Assembly: GCF_003931795.1 (NCBI RefSeq)
Contig: NZ_CP034234.1
Location: forward strand, 1,302,001-1,366,000
Source of the DNA: Erysipelothrix piscisicarius
GTDB lineage: Bacteria > Bacillota_I > Bacilli_A > Erysipelotrichales > Erysipelotrichaceae
Direction: 5' to 3'
DNA length: 64,000 bases
Shown in pieces: positions 55,405 to 64,000 of this stretch (position 1 is the stretch's first letter; the number at the start of each line of letters is the position of its first letter). Both the position numbers and the translations under genes were made by a program. The notes under the pieces were generated by a model. That model saw only the letters and a program-made list of their open reading frames with translations, was not told where the DNA came from and made no database searches.

Positions 55405-56417
55405 AGTAAATCCTCAATCATTTTGGTAATCAATTCTGGATAACTTACACCGGCACGGTCTAACATTCCCGGATAACGTGATGAACTTGTAAATCCTGGG
55501 ATTGTATTAATTTCGTTTAAGAAAATACGATGATCTTCAGTTACAAAGAAATCAATACGCGAGAATTGAGCGCAATCTAAAACATTGAATGCAAGCTCAC
55601 CCAAACGCTGTACCTCTTTTCGGACCGATTCAGGGAATGTAGAGATAGGGAGTGTCTCGGTTGCATGTGGGTGATATTTCTCTTGGAAGTCAAACACCTC
55701 ACCGGAAACATTAACCTGGTCCACTTCACTGATAATCATCTTTTGATCGGTTTTAAGAATACCGAGACCGACCTCAGTTCCTTTGATATACGCTTCAATG
55801 AGAACACGGGTATCAAATTCAAACGCAAACAAACATGCTTTCAGTAATTCATCATAATTACGCACATAGGTCACACCAAAAGAAGACCCTTCACGACTTG
55901 GTTTCACAATACAAGGATAAGTTACTTTTTCAATATCAATATCGTTAATATGGGTGATTAATTGATAATCAGCCATATTAATGCCTGCTGCTTCACAGAT
56001 TATATGTGTAAAGCCTTTATCCATACATAGTGCGGAAGAAAGTACATCACAGCCTGTAAAAGGAATGTTTGCACATTTTAGGAGTCCTTGAACTTGTCCC
56101 CCTTCACCCATACGACCGTGTAACATTAGAAATGCCACATCAACCGGTAAGAGACTTTGATCATCTGCATAAATAAAACCGGGACGATCATAATTAAATT
56201 GTAAATAAAGTTCACGATGTCCCTCAAGTTTATTTGATTGCATCATCGCTAATGTATAATCACCCGTATACCATTTTCCATCTTTGTCAATGTATAAAGG
56301 TACACAGTCAAACTTATCTTTAGGAAAATGTTCAAATACAGACGCTGCACTTGCAACTGAAATATCATGTTCACTATTAATTGATCCAAAAACTAATGCC
56401 ACTTGTAACTTATCCAT
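55401..56417 (-). CDS. ddl: D-alanine-D-alanine ligase
   Basis: ATP-grasp enzyme joining two D-alanines. It contains the HGRMGEGGQVQGLL loop, the KPSREGSSFGV ATP-grasp segment and the metal site RIDFFVTEDHRIFLNEINTI split near the end (residues 290-310). It has 338 residues. It is translationally linked to murF upstream and alr downstream. Confidence 0.96.
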   Translation of the reverse strand: MDKLQVALVFGSINSEHDISVASAASVFEHFPKDKFDCVPLYIDKDGKWYTGDYTLAMMQSNKLEGHRELYLQFNYDRPGFIYADDQSLLPVDVAFLMLHGRMGEGGQVQGLLKCANIPFTGCDVLSSALCMDKGFTHIICEAAGINMADYQLITHINDIDIEKVTYPCIVKPSREGSSFGVTYVRNYDELLKACLFAFEFDTRVLIEAYIKGTEVGLGILKTDQKMIISEVDQVNVSGEVFDFQEKYHPHATETLPISTFPESVRKEVQRLGELAFNVLDCAQFSRIDFFVTEDHRIFLNEINTIPGFTSSSRYPGMLDRAGVSYPELITKMIEDLL

Positions 56418-57740
56418 TTACTTTACCTCTTCCATTAAACGCTCGAGTTGATACGAACGTGATCCTTTAATTAATATCATCGCATGCTCATTAAAACAGG
56501 GTGTGACCCGTGCCACAAATGCCTCAAACGTTTCATCATTTGTGAATCGCGACGAATCAAGTTTACGTTGAGAAATCGCTTTATTAAATTCTGGTCCTAA
56601 TGTATGAACCCTTTTAATATCTAAATCTTGGATGCAATCAAGAACCTCAAGATGTGCACGTTGACTTTCAGGACCTAACTCAACCATATCACTCAAGATA
56701 GCAATACGTTCCCCTTCAAATTCATAGTGTGCAAGCAAATCAAGAGCATATTTCGCACTGATTGGATTGGACTTGTATGCATCCAACAAGACTAATGCAT
56801 TCCCTTTGTTTACAAGCTCAGTTCTTAGGGAGGTTAATGCAACGTGATTCAAACCCTCACGAATAAGTCCATCATCAACGCCAAGTTTACGCATTAAGGC
56901 AATTACCCCTGCACAATTGCTCGCTTGGTGATTCCCTAAAAGATTGCTTGAATATTCAATACCATCTACTTTAAATGTGATGCCATCATTATTTGAAGCG
57001 ACATCTGACACAATCCATTCATTATCTTGATTAAAACCAAAAGTGTGCTCACCATGGCTTATATTACGATAGTGTTCAAAATCTCCTTGGTAAAACGATA
57101 AATCTTTATGCGTCACAAAATCGAAGATTCTCATTTTTTCCGAAGCAATGTGTTCAATGCTTTCAAAATTCATCATATGTGCTGGTGCTAAACTCATTAC
57201 AAGTCCTGCATCCGGACGAATACATTCAGCCATGACAGCGACATCCCCGACATAATCAAGACCCATTTCAAAAATACCGAATTCTGTATCCTCATTCATG
57301 CGAAAGAGATTGAGGTAAGTTCCAATTTCAGTATTTTGATTTTTGTATGTTGCGATAGCACTTCCAACACGACTTAGAATACTAAAGAGAATATCTTTCG
57401 TCGAAGTCTTTCCATTACTGCCTGTAATACCAATAAATGTCGCATTTAACGTTTCACGGTATGCATGCGCAAACATCTGTAAGCCCACCATTGTATCCTC
57501 AACGATAATCTGACATACATCAAGATTATCAATTTTATGATCAACAAGAACCGCTACAGCTCCCTTACCAATCACATCTTCAATATAATCATGACCATCT
57601 ACACGAGCCCCTTTTAAGCACACAAATAAATCTCCTGCTTCCACAGTACGTGAATCGACCTTAACCCCTTGAATTTGCGCTGAACCCAATACAGAACCTT
57701 TTACCCAATCCGCAATGATATCGGTTTTTAAATTTTTCAT
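56418..57740 (-). CDS. murF: UDP-MurNAc-tripeptide-D-Ala-D-Ala ligase
   Basis: Adds D-Ala-D-Ala to the wall precursor in the cytoplasm. The Mur ligase ATP loop GITGSNGKTSTKDIL, the middle-domain NHVALTSLRTE region and LLDAYKSNPISAKYAL are typical. It has 440 residues. Its start overlaps the nth stop and it precedes ddl. Confidence 0.95.
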   Translation of the reverse strand: MKNLKTDIIADWVKGSVLGSAQIQGVKVDSRTVEAGDLFVCLKGARVDGHDYIEDVIGKGAVAVLVDHKIDNLDVCQIIVEDTMVGLQMFAHAYRETLNATFIGITGSNGKTSTKDILFSILSRVGSAIATYKNQNTEIGTYLNLFRMNEDTEFGIFEMGLDYVGDVAVMAECIRPDAGLVMSLAPAHMMNFESIEHIASEKMRIFDFVTHKDLSFYQGDFEHYRNISHGEHTFGFNQDNEWIVSDVASNNDGITFKVDGIEYSSNLLGNHQASNCAGVIALMRKLGVDDGLIREGLNHVALTSLRTELVNKGNALVLLDAYKSNPISAKYALDLLAHYEFEGERIAILSDMVELGPESQRAHLEVLDCIQDLDIKRVHTLGPEFNKAISQRKLDSSRFTNDETFEAFVARVTPCFNEHAMILIKGSRSYQLERLMEEVK

Positions 57741-58357
57741 AATTGATGTTTCTCCTTTAATTCTTCTAATAACTCAAAAGCATCCCGCTCATTTCGTGCG
57801 GTGCTATGATAACGTCCAAATAATAATAAGAGATGATGAGCACGAGCCCAATCCTCTCGCGGAATTTTACGCATTAACTTACGTTCAACATCCTCTACCG
57901 AATCATTTCGTTTGGCAAGCTTTAGCCGTTTGGCAACACGTTCAACGTGAGTATCCACTGCGATTGCGGGAAGCTTAAAACCTTCCGCTAAAACAACATT
58001 CGCTGTTTTTCGACCAACACCCGGTAATTTCATCAATTGAGTGCGTGTTCTGGGAACTTCCCCATTAAAATCCTCAACAAGCATCCGAGCACATGCGACA
58101 ATATACTTCGCTTTGTTTCGGTACAAACCAATCGTCTTTAAATACGACTCAACCACTTTAACATCTGCCTGTGCAAGTGCTTCGGGCGTTGGATAAGCTT
58201 GAAAGAGGGCAGGTGTCACTTTATTCACTGCAACATCGGTTGTCTGAGCCGACAAAGTAACTGCAATCAACAATTCAAAAGGATTGCGATAATCCAAGTC
58301 ACTTTTCGCCTTTTGAAACTCAGCATCCAAAATTTTAATCATTTCAGCTACGGTCAT
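57737..58357 (-). CDS. nth: Endonuclease III
   Basis: Base-excision DNA glycosylase/AP lyase for oxidised pyrimidines. The helix-hairpin-helix LMKLPGVGRKTANVVL contains the catalytic Lys and is followed by DTHVERVAKRL with the catalytic Asp. Normal Nth proteins end in a four-Cys iron-sulphur loop (CxxxxxxCxxCxxxxxC). Here the 206-residue protein ends GRYHSTARNERDAFELLEEL without those Cys, so it belongs to the cluster-less variants. It overlaps dnaD by 4 bp. Confidence 0.92.
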   Translation of the reverse strand: MTVAEMIKILDAEFQKAKSDLDYRNPFELLIAVTLSAQTTDVAVNKVTPALFQAYPTPEALAQADVKVVESYLKTIGLYRNKAKYIVACARMLVEDFNGEVPRTRTQLMKLPGVGRKTANVVLAEGFKLPAIAVDTHVERVAKRLKLAKRNDSVEDVERKLMRKIPREDWARAHHLLLLFGRYHSTARNERDAFELLEELKEKHQL

Positions 58358-58854
58358 CCTAAACGCTCTTTTTGCTTATTCGCAAGGATTGCATTGATAT
58401 ATTGCATTGATACTTTTTTATAGATCACAGCATTTCTTAAACCGTCCAAAATATCGGCTTCCGAATATTTTGATAACCATGTATTAAGAGTCATCAATTC
58501 ATTTTGAGACAACAATCGTCCAAATTCCGATTCAAACACCTCAAAAATCCCTTCATTAACGTATTCATATCGAACCCCGTCTTGAAATAGTCCGTCAAGG
58601 TTAAACTCAAGGGCATCTTTCGATACCTTAATCGCAAGAATATTCTGGCGTACTAAATCATGGATTGTTTCATCCACAACTTGACTGTCTAAAGCCGTAC
58701 GTTCTGCCAACAATTCAAGCGTAATCGGAGCATCTTGTTGATTCAAGAAATCAATCATTAATAAAACTAGGGTCTGGGTAGGCGTCAGTTTCAGCGAACC
58801 CAAATTCTCTAAAATCCAATCACGGCGATTAATATAAGCCTTATTCCACCACAT
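58354..58854 (-). CDS. dnaD: DnaD-family replication initiation protein
   Basis: Helps load the replicative helicase in Firmicutes. It has an N-terminal winged helix (WILENLGSLKLTPTQTLVLL) and a C-terminal DnaB_2-type domain (FGRLLSQNELMTLNTWLSKY, AILANKQKERLG). At 166 residues it is shorter than Bacillus DnaD (232). The dnaD-nth order is conserved. Confidence 0.9.
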   Translation of the reverse strand: MWWNKAYINRRDWILENLGSLKLTPTQTLVLLMIDFLNQQDAPITLELLAERTALDSQVVDETIHDLVRQNILAIKVSKDALEFNLDGLFQDGVRYEYVNEGIFEVFESEFGRLLSQNELMTLNTWLSKYSEADILDGLRNAVIYKKVSMQYINAILANKQKERLG

Positions 58855-58856
58855 AA

Positions 58857-59318
58857 CTAAAAGTCCTCCAATTCAAAAACTACGGATAAGTCATCAACAT
58901 CTACAAATACTTCTTTATTTTTAGTTTTTAATACATATACAAGTTTGTCATTATAGACACCCAAACGAATTTTACGACTTGAAATGCCCATTGACTCTGC
59001 CAAATCATAAACCGGCTCATAGGTAATCATTTCATGTTCACCGAAAGCATCTAAACCTTTATTGAACCACACAATTTTAGAGCCTTCATCTTCTTTTATT
59101 TCTGTTATGTAATAAACTTGATCAAGTGAAAAACGACTCAATAAGCGAGCCTCTTCATAGCCTTTTAATTTCATCATTGCTTCAACATGTAATTGATCTT
59201 CACGTTCATAAGCACGGCGAGGTCCACCAATAAATCCTACATAGCCGATATAGATTGTCAAAACGATTAAGAAAATCAAAAATACATTTGTTGAAAATGC
59301 TTTAACTCTATTTTTCAT
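58857..59318 (-). CDS. YpmB-like membrane-anchored protein
   Basis: A 153-residue protein with one N-terminal membrane helix (residues 10-32) and an outer alpha/beta domain like DUF5590/PepSY found in YpmB (RFSLDQVYYITEIKED, IRLGVYNDKLVYVLKTKN). The role is unknown. The position directly upstream of dnaD-nth matches ypmB in Bacillus. Start ATG 59318 behind GAGGTG. Confidence 0.75.
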   Translation of the reverse strand: MKNRVKAFSTNVFLIFLIVLTIYIGYVGFIGGPRRAYEREDQLHVEAMMKLKGYEEARLLSRFSLDQVYYITEIKEDEGSKIVWFNKGLDAFGEHEMITYEPVYDLAESMGISSRKIRLGVYNDKLVYVLKTKNKEVFVDVDDLSVVFELEDF

Positions 59319-59440
59319 GTTCACACCTCAATCATTATTTTACCATAATTACAATGAAAACGGCGGACATTCCACTGGAATTTCTTGAAATCAAACTTCT
59401 TTTTATCACGGTGCCACTTCGATAATTTATGCGTAAAAAA

Positions 59441-59458
59441 AACTGAATTGCTTCAGTT
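59441..59458 (-). terminator. Terminator of the dockerin/cohesin-like operon
   Basis: The stem AACTGAA and TTCAGTT with a 4-nt loop precedes eight T residues on the minus strand and overlaps the stop codon of the gene ending at 59457. Confidence 0.85.
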
Positions 59459-60905
59459 ATTTTTTCTTAAATTTAAGGATGCCTTTTCGTTCTAATACAC
59501 TTGCAACCAACCCACTGGATACAACAGCAAGTGCACCAGAAAGTCCCCAAGTAGCTGTAACATAAGCATTATCGACGTGATCAAAACCGACAACGGACCA
59601 TTCGATATTTTTGTCGACATCTAGATTATAAAAACCTTGTTTCCCTTTAGAATTGATACCATAAAGCAACTGTGATTCATCTTCTAAATCCCAAGCTTTA
59701 TAAGTTTGTTTAAATTTCAACTCTGGATCAATTTCAAGAATTTTTTTATCCAATTCCAAGGTATGGTCAACATACGTCGCTTTATTAACCTTTTCATGGT
59801 CACTACCATTTGTTGTTGATTGGAGAAAGAATGGTTCTTTCTCAGAACGCATCATCATAACCGCATCCCCGAGATAGGCATCATCGTTGCTGAATACACG
59901 CCATGATGCTTCGCCATTCTCAAGACTTAACATCGCTTTTAGATTACCGTTACCAAACCCATTGATTTTTTGGTCCCCAATTTTAATTTCGGCTTGTTTA
60001 AATCCAATTGATTCCATGTAGCGATCTAACATCTCATCTTCATAAACCGTCACATCGTGGTCATCAACCTTTACGACTGTGGGTTCATCTAAATTACGTT
60101 TTAATGTGACTTTATATTCCTTCACGACATCCTCTTGAGCACCACGAACGGTGATAACATGCTCTTTTACGTCATCTTTGAATTCATACTCTTTGTCAAA
60201 CGTTAAGGTAACATCATTGCCGGTTGAGGCAACATCTAAAAGAACTTTATTGACACGTTTAGGTAATGTATACTCGTATTCTGTTTTACCTTCTTCGATT
60301 TTTATTGTCTTTAACGTTTCACCATAAAGTTTGGTATCACTGGAAATAATATCGATAGACTCAACTAAAAATGATTTCGCAAGTTCTTCCTTGCGCTCTT
60401 TTTCTGCTTGTTCAGCTTCTTCTTGGAGTTCTTCAGGTGTCTTTGATGGCGCTTCTGCACCACCTTGACTTGATCCACCTGATGACCCACCAGTCGAACC
60501 TCCTGATGATCCACCGTTTCCCGATGAGTTTCCCCCACCGCTAGATACAACTGAAAAATTGAAAGTAGAATTTATTGGGTATTTATTCATATCCAAGTCA
60601 GCTCCAAACCCTGAAACTGTAACACTCCCGCTTCCATTTACAGTAACAATAACAGAAGCACTCGAACTCATCGACGCTATCGAACTTGTGTTAACAGATA
60701 CATTTCCAGATGTGCTGATATTTGCCTCAATCATTCCATTTGGATCTGAAACACTCATCTCAATTGAAACTGTTTCTCCAGCCGACGAGACTACACTTCC
60801 AGATGCATAAACGCTGACGCTATGTGCATAAACATCTACTCTGTTTTCTTGTAATAACACTATGCTAAAAAATAATACTATAATTACACTCAGAATTTTT
60901 TTCAT
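59457..60905 (-). CDS. Secreted membrane-anchored protein with possible cohesin-like module
   Basis: A 482-residue surface protein: signal peptide (residues 1-28), an N-terminal beta-rich module of about 100 residues (VVSSAGETVSIEMSVSDPNG) with the look of a cohesin, a Gly/Ser linker (about 125-150), a charged helix, a cadherin-like beta-sandwich (PF12733-type, about 180-270), an unassigned domain, and a C-terminal membrane helix with basic end (LERKGILKFKKK). There is no LPXTG. The start is 2 bp after the stop of the dockerin-bearing glucosaminidase, so the two are made together. The cohesin reading is a hypothesis from position and pattern. Confidence 0.7.
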   Translation of the reverse strand: MKKILSVIIVLFFSIVLLQENRVDVYAHSVSVYASGSVVSSAGETVSIEMSVSDPNGMIEANISTSGNVSVNTSSIASMSSSASVIVTVNGSGSVTVSGFGADLDMNKYPINSTFNFSVVSSGGGNSSGNGGSSGGSTGGSSGGSSQGGAEAPSKTPEELQEEAEQAEKERKEELAKSFLVESIDIISSDTKLYGETLKTIKIEEGKTEYEYTLPKRVNKVLLDVASTGNDVTLTFDKEYEFKDDVKEHVITVRGAQEDVVKEYKVTLKRNLDEPTVVKVDDHDVTVYEDEMLDRYMESIGFKQAEIKIGDQKINGFGNGNLKAMLSLENGEASWRVFSNDDAYLGDAVMMMRSEKEPFFLQSTTNGSDHEKVNKATYVDHTLELDKKILEIDPELKFKQTYKAWDLEDESQLLYGINSKGKQGFYNLDVDKNIEWSVVGFDHVDNAYVTATWGLSGALAVVSSGLVASVLERKGILKFKKK

Positions 60906-60907
60906 AA

Positions 60908-62703
60908 TTAATCCAAACTTTCTATATTTAGAATATGACGACGAATTACCATCATGTCTAAAATATCATTTTTTCCATCACTATTTAAATCCGCTCTTTT
61001 TTTCTGGTTATCATCAAATTTATCAATACCTAGAATATGTCTACGAATTACCATCATATCCATAATATCAATTTTCCCGTCATTATTTAAATCGCCGCGT
61101 TTTGAACTTTCTTCGTTATGCAACTTACCCGCTACGATTTTAACTTCGCTCCCTTTTACATAACCATAGTTATGATTTTCATTATAGGGTGTTTTAAAAG
61201 GTCTTGTCTCAGTATCCCAAGGCATTAAGTCACGATTTGATGTTAATAATGGATCTGCAGCAATTTTATACCACACCTCTGATCCTTTCTTAATCTCATC
61301 AAGAATTAATACATGTTGTCCTGTAACGTTTAATTTGTAGATTGAAGCAGAACTTCCATTTGCCTCTTTATAAACTGATGGTGTTCCACTTGATGTCACC
61401 AAACCGATGGTATATTGCTTGTAATCTTTCATACCAATATACCAATCCATGATGTAGAAATACTCTGCAGCTTTCTCGCCCCAAAATGGATCTGATGAAT
61501 ACTTAACGTTAATACCACTTTGTTTATCCCTAGATAACCGCCATAGTAATTCGCTTCCGTAACATCCATATAATGCCAGTTCAAGAAATGGGTCATATGG
61601 TTAGAAATGGACATCCCAATACTCTCATAGACAGTCGCCGATTCAGGTGCAGAATCATAGGCTGAATGCCCAAATATATTTTTATCTTTTAAGGCAATAT
61701 TACTTCGTCCCCATGCCGACTCATTTACTGCAGTTCCAAATGTAATTAGAGGGTTAATCCCATACTTTTTCCCTTCATTTATAAAGTGACTTTCCGAGCC
61801 AACCAATAGTGACTCATGTGGCTGTAAATTCTCAACCTCAGTTACTTTAGGTGAAGGGGCTGCGGTATAACCCTTGCGTGCTAAATATTTATTGATATCT
61901 TGCGCAGTAACGGATGATTTTGCACGATTTGATAAATATTGATAGTAGTTATACCAAGGATTTGAAGCATTGATTGCCGCTGCATTTTTATTAAGTTTTA
62001 AATCCGCAACCATGGTCTTGAGATTTGTGTAAAAATAATGACCATCTGCCGAATAATAATTGACTCCTGGACGTAAAAAACTTGGTGCTGGTCCAAGAAG
62101 AATTGATGCTGCATTCGTTTGATTTGCACCACGACTGATATAGTGAACCAATTCGTTATCTCCATTCACTTTATACATATTCATGGATTTTGCTTCATCG
62201 AAACTATATTCTCTAAAGTTCGAAGCATTAACCCAACCTATAGCTCCAGCAATTTGAACTTTATAACGATTGTTTTCTTTGCCATAAAACGGAAAGGCAC
62301 CACTGTAAAGGACTCCATCTGAAAGATACGTACGTGCTGCTTCCCCTGTTGAATTATTGTATAGAAGAATGGTAGATTTTCCCGATCCATTGGGTTCAAT
62401 AATCCCCTCTGTACGTTGTGCACGGGCTCCAGAAGAAAAATTCCGCATTTGATTTAATACGGTTACTGTTTCATTGTCTTCACCACCTAAGGATGGGACA
62501 TCTGGATTTTCATTCAAATCAATTTCCCCCAAATCCTCTTCATCACGAAGCTGTTCAATTTCAGGATCAAGTTCTTGTGTAAATCCCTCCAACCCTTTAT
62601 GGTCCGCATACGTCGATGCACTTGAATTTACCCCCACAAATCCTAAAATCACAGCACAAATTATCAGTTTTAAGAGTTTCTTTTTAAGTTTAAAACGTTT
62701 CAT
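60908..62703 (-). pseudogene. Secreted glucosaminidase with SH3-like and type I dockerin domains (one G missing)
   Basis: A peptidoglycan hydrolase cutting GlcNAc-MurNAc bonds. Start ATG 62703 (MKRFKLKKKLLK) followed by a signal peptide, a SH3-like segment (GWVNASNFREYSFDEAKS), the glucosaminidase domain (NESAWGRSNIALKDKNIFG, about residues 320-400), another SH3-like part, and at the end two F-hand calcium repeats DLNNDGKIDIMDMMVIRRHI and DLNSDGKNDILDMMVIRRHI, a complete type I dockerin. The frame breaks near 61535 where GGGATAAAC fits GGGGATAAAC; the next frame continues DKQSGINVKYSSDPFWGEK. The enzyme is probably intact in the organism. It forms an operon with the downstream surface protein. 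Confidence 0.87.
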
Positions 62704-62854
62704 TATTACCCACCGCCTTGGAATAAAATATACCATAATTCCCTCACAATCACAATTGAATGGGTGCATCATGAACAATATTTCACATACGCACATACTT
62801 GAATTTACTATAAGTTTATATGTGGATAGTGTAGAATAAACTTAGGAGGTAATT

Positions 62855-63514
62855 ATGACAAACGAAAATTCAATGAAGCACATGATTAAACTTTCTTTTA
62901 AAGAAGAAGTTCTTAACTGTGTCTCGCACGGAATCATGGCGCTTGCACTTCTTATAAGCCTTCCCTATGTTTCCATTCATGCATATCAAGATGGTGGCGC
63001 ACTCCTTGCTACTGGAGAAGCGGTATTCGTAATTTCATTATTCTTTATGTTTTTAGGATCTACCCTTTATCATTCAATGGAGTATGGTTCGAATCATAAG
63101 TATATCTTTAGATTTCTGGATCACAGTTTTATTTTTGTGGCAATCGCTGGAAGTTATACTCCAATAGCACTTTATGCCATTGGCGGTACATTTGGAATTG
63201 TGATTGTTCTAATTCAATGGCTTATGGTAGTATTAGGAATTCTTTATAAGGCTCTGGCTAAGAATGCTAAGCCATCCATTACAGTTGGGATTTATCTAGT
63301 GATGGGATGGACTGCTGTCGTCTTAATTCCACGCTTACTAGAAAATACAACGCCCTTATTTCTCGGACTGATTGTCCTTGGTGGTGTCTTGTATAGCATT
63401 GGGGCATGGTTTTATATGCAAAAAGATAAAAAGTATTATCATTTTATTTGGCATTTATTTATTAATTTAGCGTCGCTTGCGCATTTTATCGCAATTGTAT
63501 TCTGTATGGCATAA
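62855..63514 (+). CDS. Hemolysin III family (PAQR/TrhA) membrane protein
   Basis: A 219-residue protein with seven membrane helices. Family motifs are EEVLNCVSHGIMAL near the N-terminus, STLYHSM, FLDHSFIFVAIAGSYTP and FHFIWHLFINLASLAHF-like HFIWHLFI near the end, with the conserved His and Asp metal ligands. The Bacillus relative has been linked to membrane homeostasis. The start follows TAGGAGG. It is monocistronic and divergent from the glucosaminidase operon. Confidence 0.93.
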   Translation: MTNENSMKHMIKLSFKEEVLNCVSHGIMALALLISLPYVSIHAYQDGGALLATGEAVFVISLFFMFLGSTLYHSMEYGSNHKYIFRFLDHSFIFVAIAGSYTPIALYAIGGTFGIVIVLIQWLMVVLGILYKALAKNAKPSITVGIYLVMGWTAVVLIPRLLENTTPLFLGLIVLGGVLYSIGAWFYMQKDKKYYHFIWHLFINLASLAHFIAIVFCMA

Positions 63515-63515
63515 A

Positions 63516-63544
63516 AAAAGAGCAGATTAATCATCTGCTCTTTT
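63516..63544. terminator. Bidirectional terminator
   Basis: The perfect 12-bp stem AAAAGAGCAGAT and ATCTGCTCTTTT with a 5-nt loop serves the two convergent genes ending at 63514 and 63527. Confidence 0.92.
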
Positions 63545-63970
63545 ATATGGGCAATCAAAGACATATTCTTGATCTGCATCCACAACACGTCTCATATCGC
63601 CATCCGCGACATAATCATGTTCATGCATCCATTCTGCAATTCCCGTATGAACATCCACAAATGAATCCGCAACAATACGTATCAACTCATCGGGTTTCTC
63701 TTGAACAAACTTAATCGGTCCAAGGTCTTCAATCGGCTCTTTCACAGCAATGAAAAGCTTAACATCAACAAGTTCGATACGGTCTTCTGAATCATATGCC
63801 ACTGTATAGTTATATTCTGGCTCTGTTAGTTCTACATTAAGACGAATCAACTCATTGCGTAATGAATCAATTGCTTTTAAGTATAGATCACGAGAATAAT
63901 CGGGTACCGTAATCTCCATTGTAGCCAGCCACATTTTATCTAATGAAAGTTTTTCAATCTTATACGCCAT
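63527..63970 (-). CDS. Conserved hypothetical protein, 147 residues
   Basis: A soluble acidic protein without signal peptide or membrane helix. The fold pattern of alternating strands and helices and the ending DADQEYVFDCPYKRADD recall GyrI/SRPBCC-like small ligand-binding proteins, but I cannot assign a family. It starts with MAYKIEKLSLDKMW behind AAGGAG and is convergent with the hemolysin III gene. Confidence 0.7.
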   Translation of the reverse strand: MAYKIEKLSLDKMWLATMEITVPDYSRDLYLKAIDSLRNELIRLNVELTEPEYNYTVAYDSEDRIELVDVKLFIAVKEPIEDLGPIKFVQEKPDELIRIVADSFVDVHTGIAEWMHEHDYVADGDMRRVVDADQEYVFDCPYKRADD

Positions 63971-64000
63971 AAAATACTCCTTTTTACCATTATAACATAA

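Overview
The window looks like a chromosomal segment of a low-GC Firmicute, most probably Erysipelothrix (E. rhusiopathiae or a close relative). This rests on the AT-rich composition, Firmicute core gene clusters (recU-ponA, ymdB-rny-recA-pgsA-rodZ, alr-ddl-murF-nth-dnaD) and two adjacent Cna_B-repeat LPXTG surface proteins whose arrangement recalls the RspA/RspB adhesins of that genus. The species call is an inference.

Region 1 (1-16 kb) is accessory and heavily decayed. It holds a dead polar amino-acid ABC importer (binding protein, permease split by an IS3-family element, ATPase, each with its own nonsense or frameshift lesions), scraps of an LPXTG protein joined to a PAPS-reductase-like fragment, a Gabija-like anti-phage pair (OLD-type ATPase/TOPRIM nuclease plus UvrD-like helicase) with an uncharacterised third gene, a small mobile-element-like stretch, and a broken LPXTG-anchored GH101 endo-alpha-N-acetylgalactosaminidase. 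A tRNA-Leu(CAA) gene closes this region.

Region 2 (16-34 kb) is a core block: PTS IIA, PepD, MscL, RecD2, CPBP protease, MnmA, Spx-like protein, TrpS, a monofunctional transglycosylase, YneF, a candidate 6S RNA, ProS and a Cna_B surface protein. It is bracketed by two inverted copies of a second IS3-family element. Each copy sits exactly in the 6-nt loop of an intrinsic terminator hairpin and has duplicated that loop. Region 3 (34-40 kb) is one giant Cna_B stalk protein with 16 W-x-GG-type repeats.

Region 4 (40-64 kb) is core: FtsK/SpoIIIE, RNase J, YmdB, RNase Y, RecA, PgsA, RodZ-like protein, RNase P RNA, GpsB, RecU, class A PBP, Alr, Ddl, MurF, Nth, DnaD and YpmB-like protein. These serve peptidoglycan synthesis, division, DNA repair and RNA turnover. 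Near the right end a two-gene operon encodes a secreted glucosaminidase ending in a type I dockerin and a membrane-anchored partner with a possible cohesin-like module, followed by a hemolysin-III-family membrane protein.

Caution: several genes that should be intact (ftsK, rnjA, recU, the glucosaminidase, both Cna_B proteins) carry one- or two-base indels, mostly at short homopolymers. Residual assembly error is therefore a real possibility, and pseudogene calls that rest on a single homopolymer indel are provisional. Internal stops that come from substitutions, and the larger deletions and duplications, are less easily explained that way.
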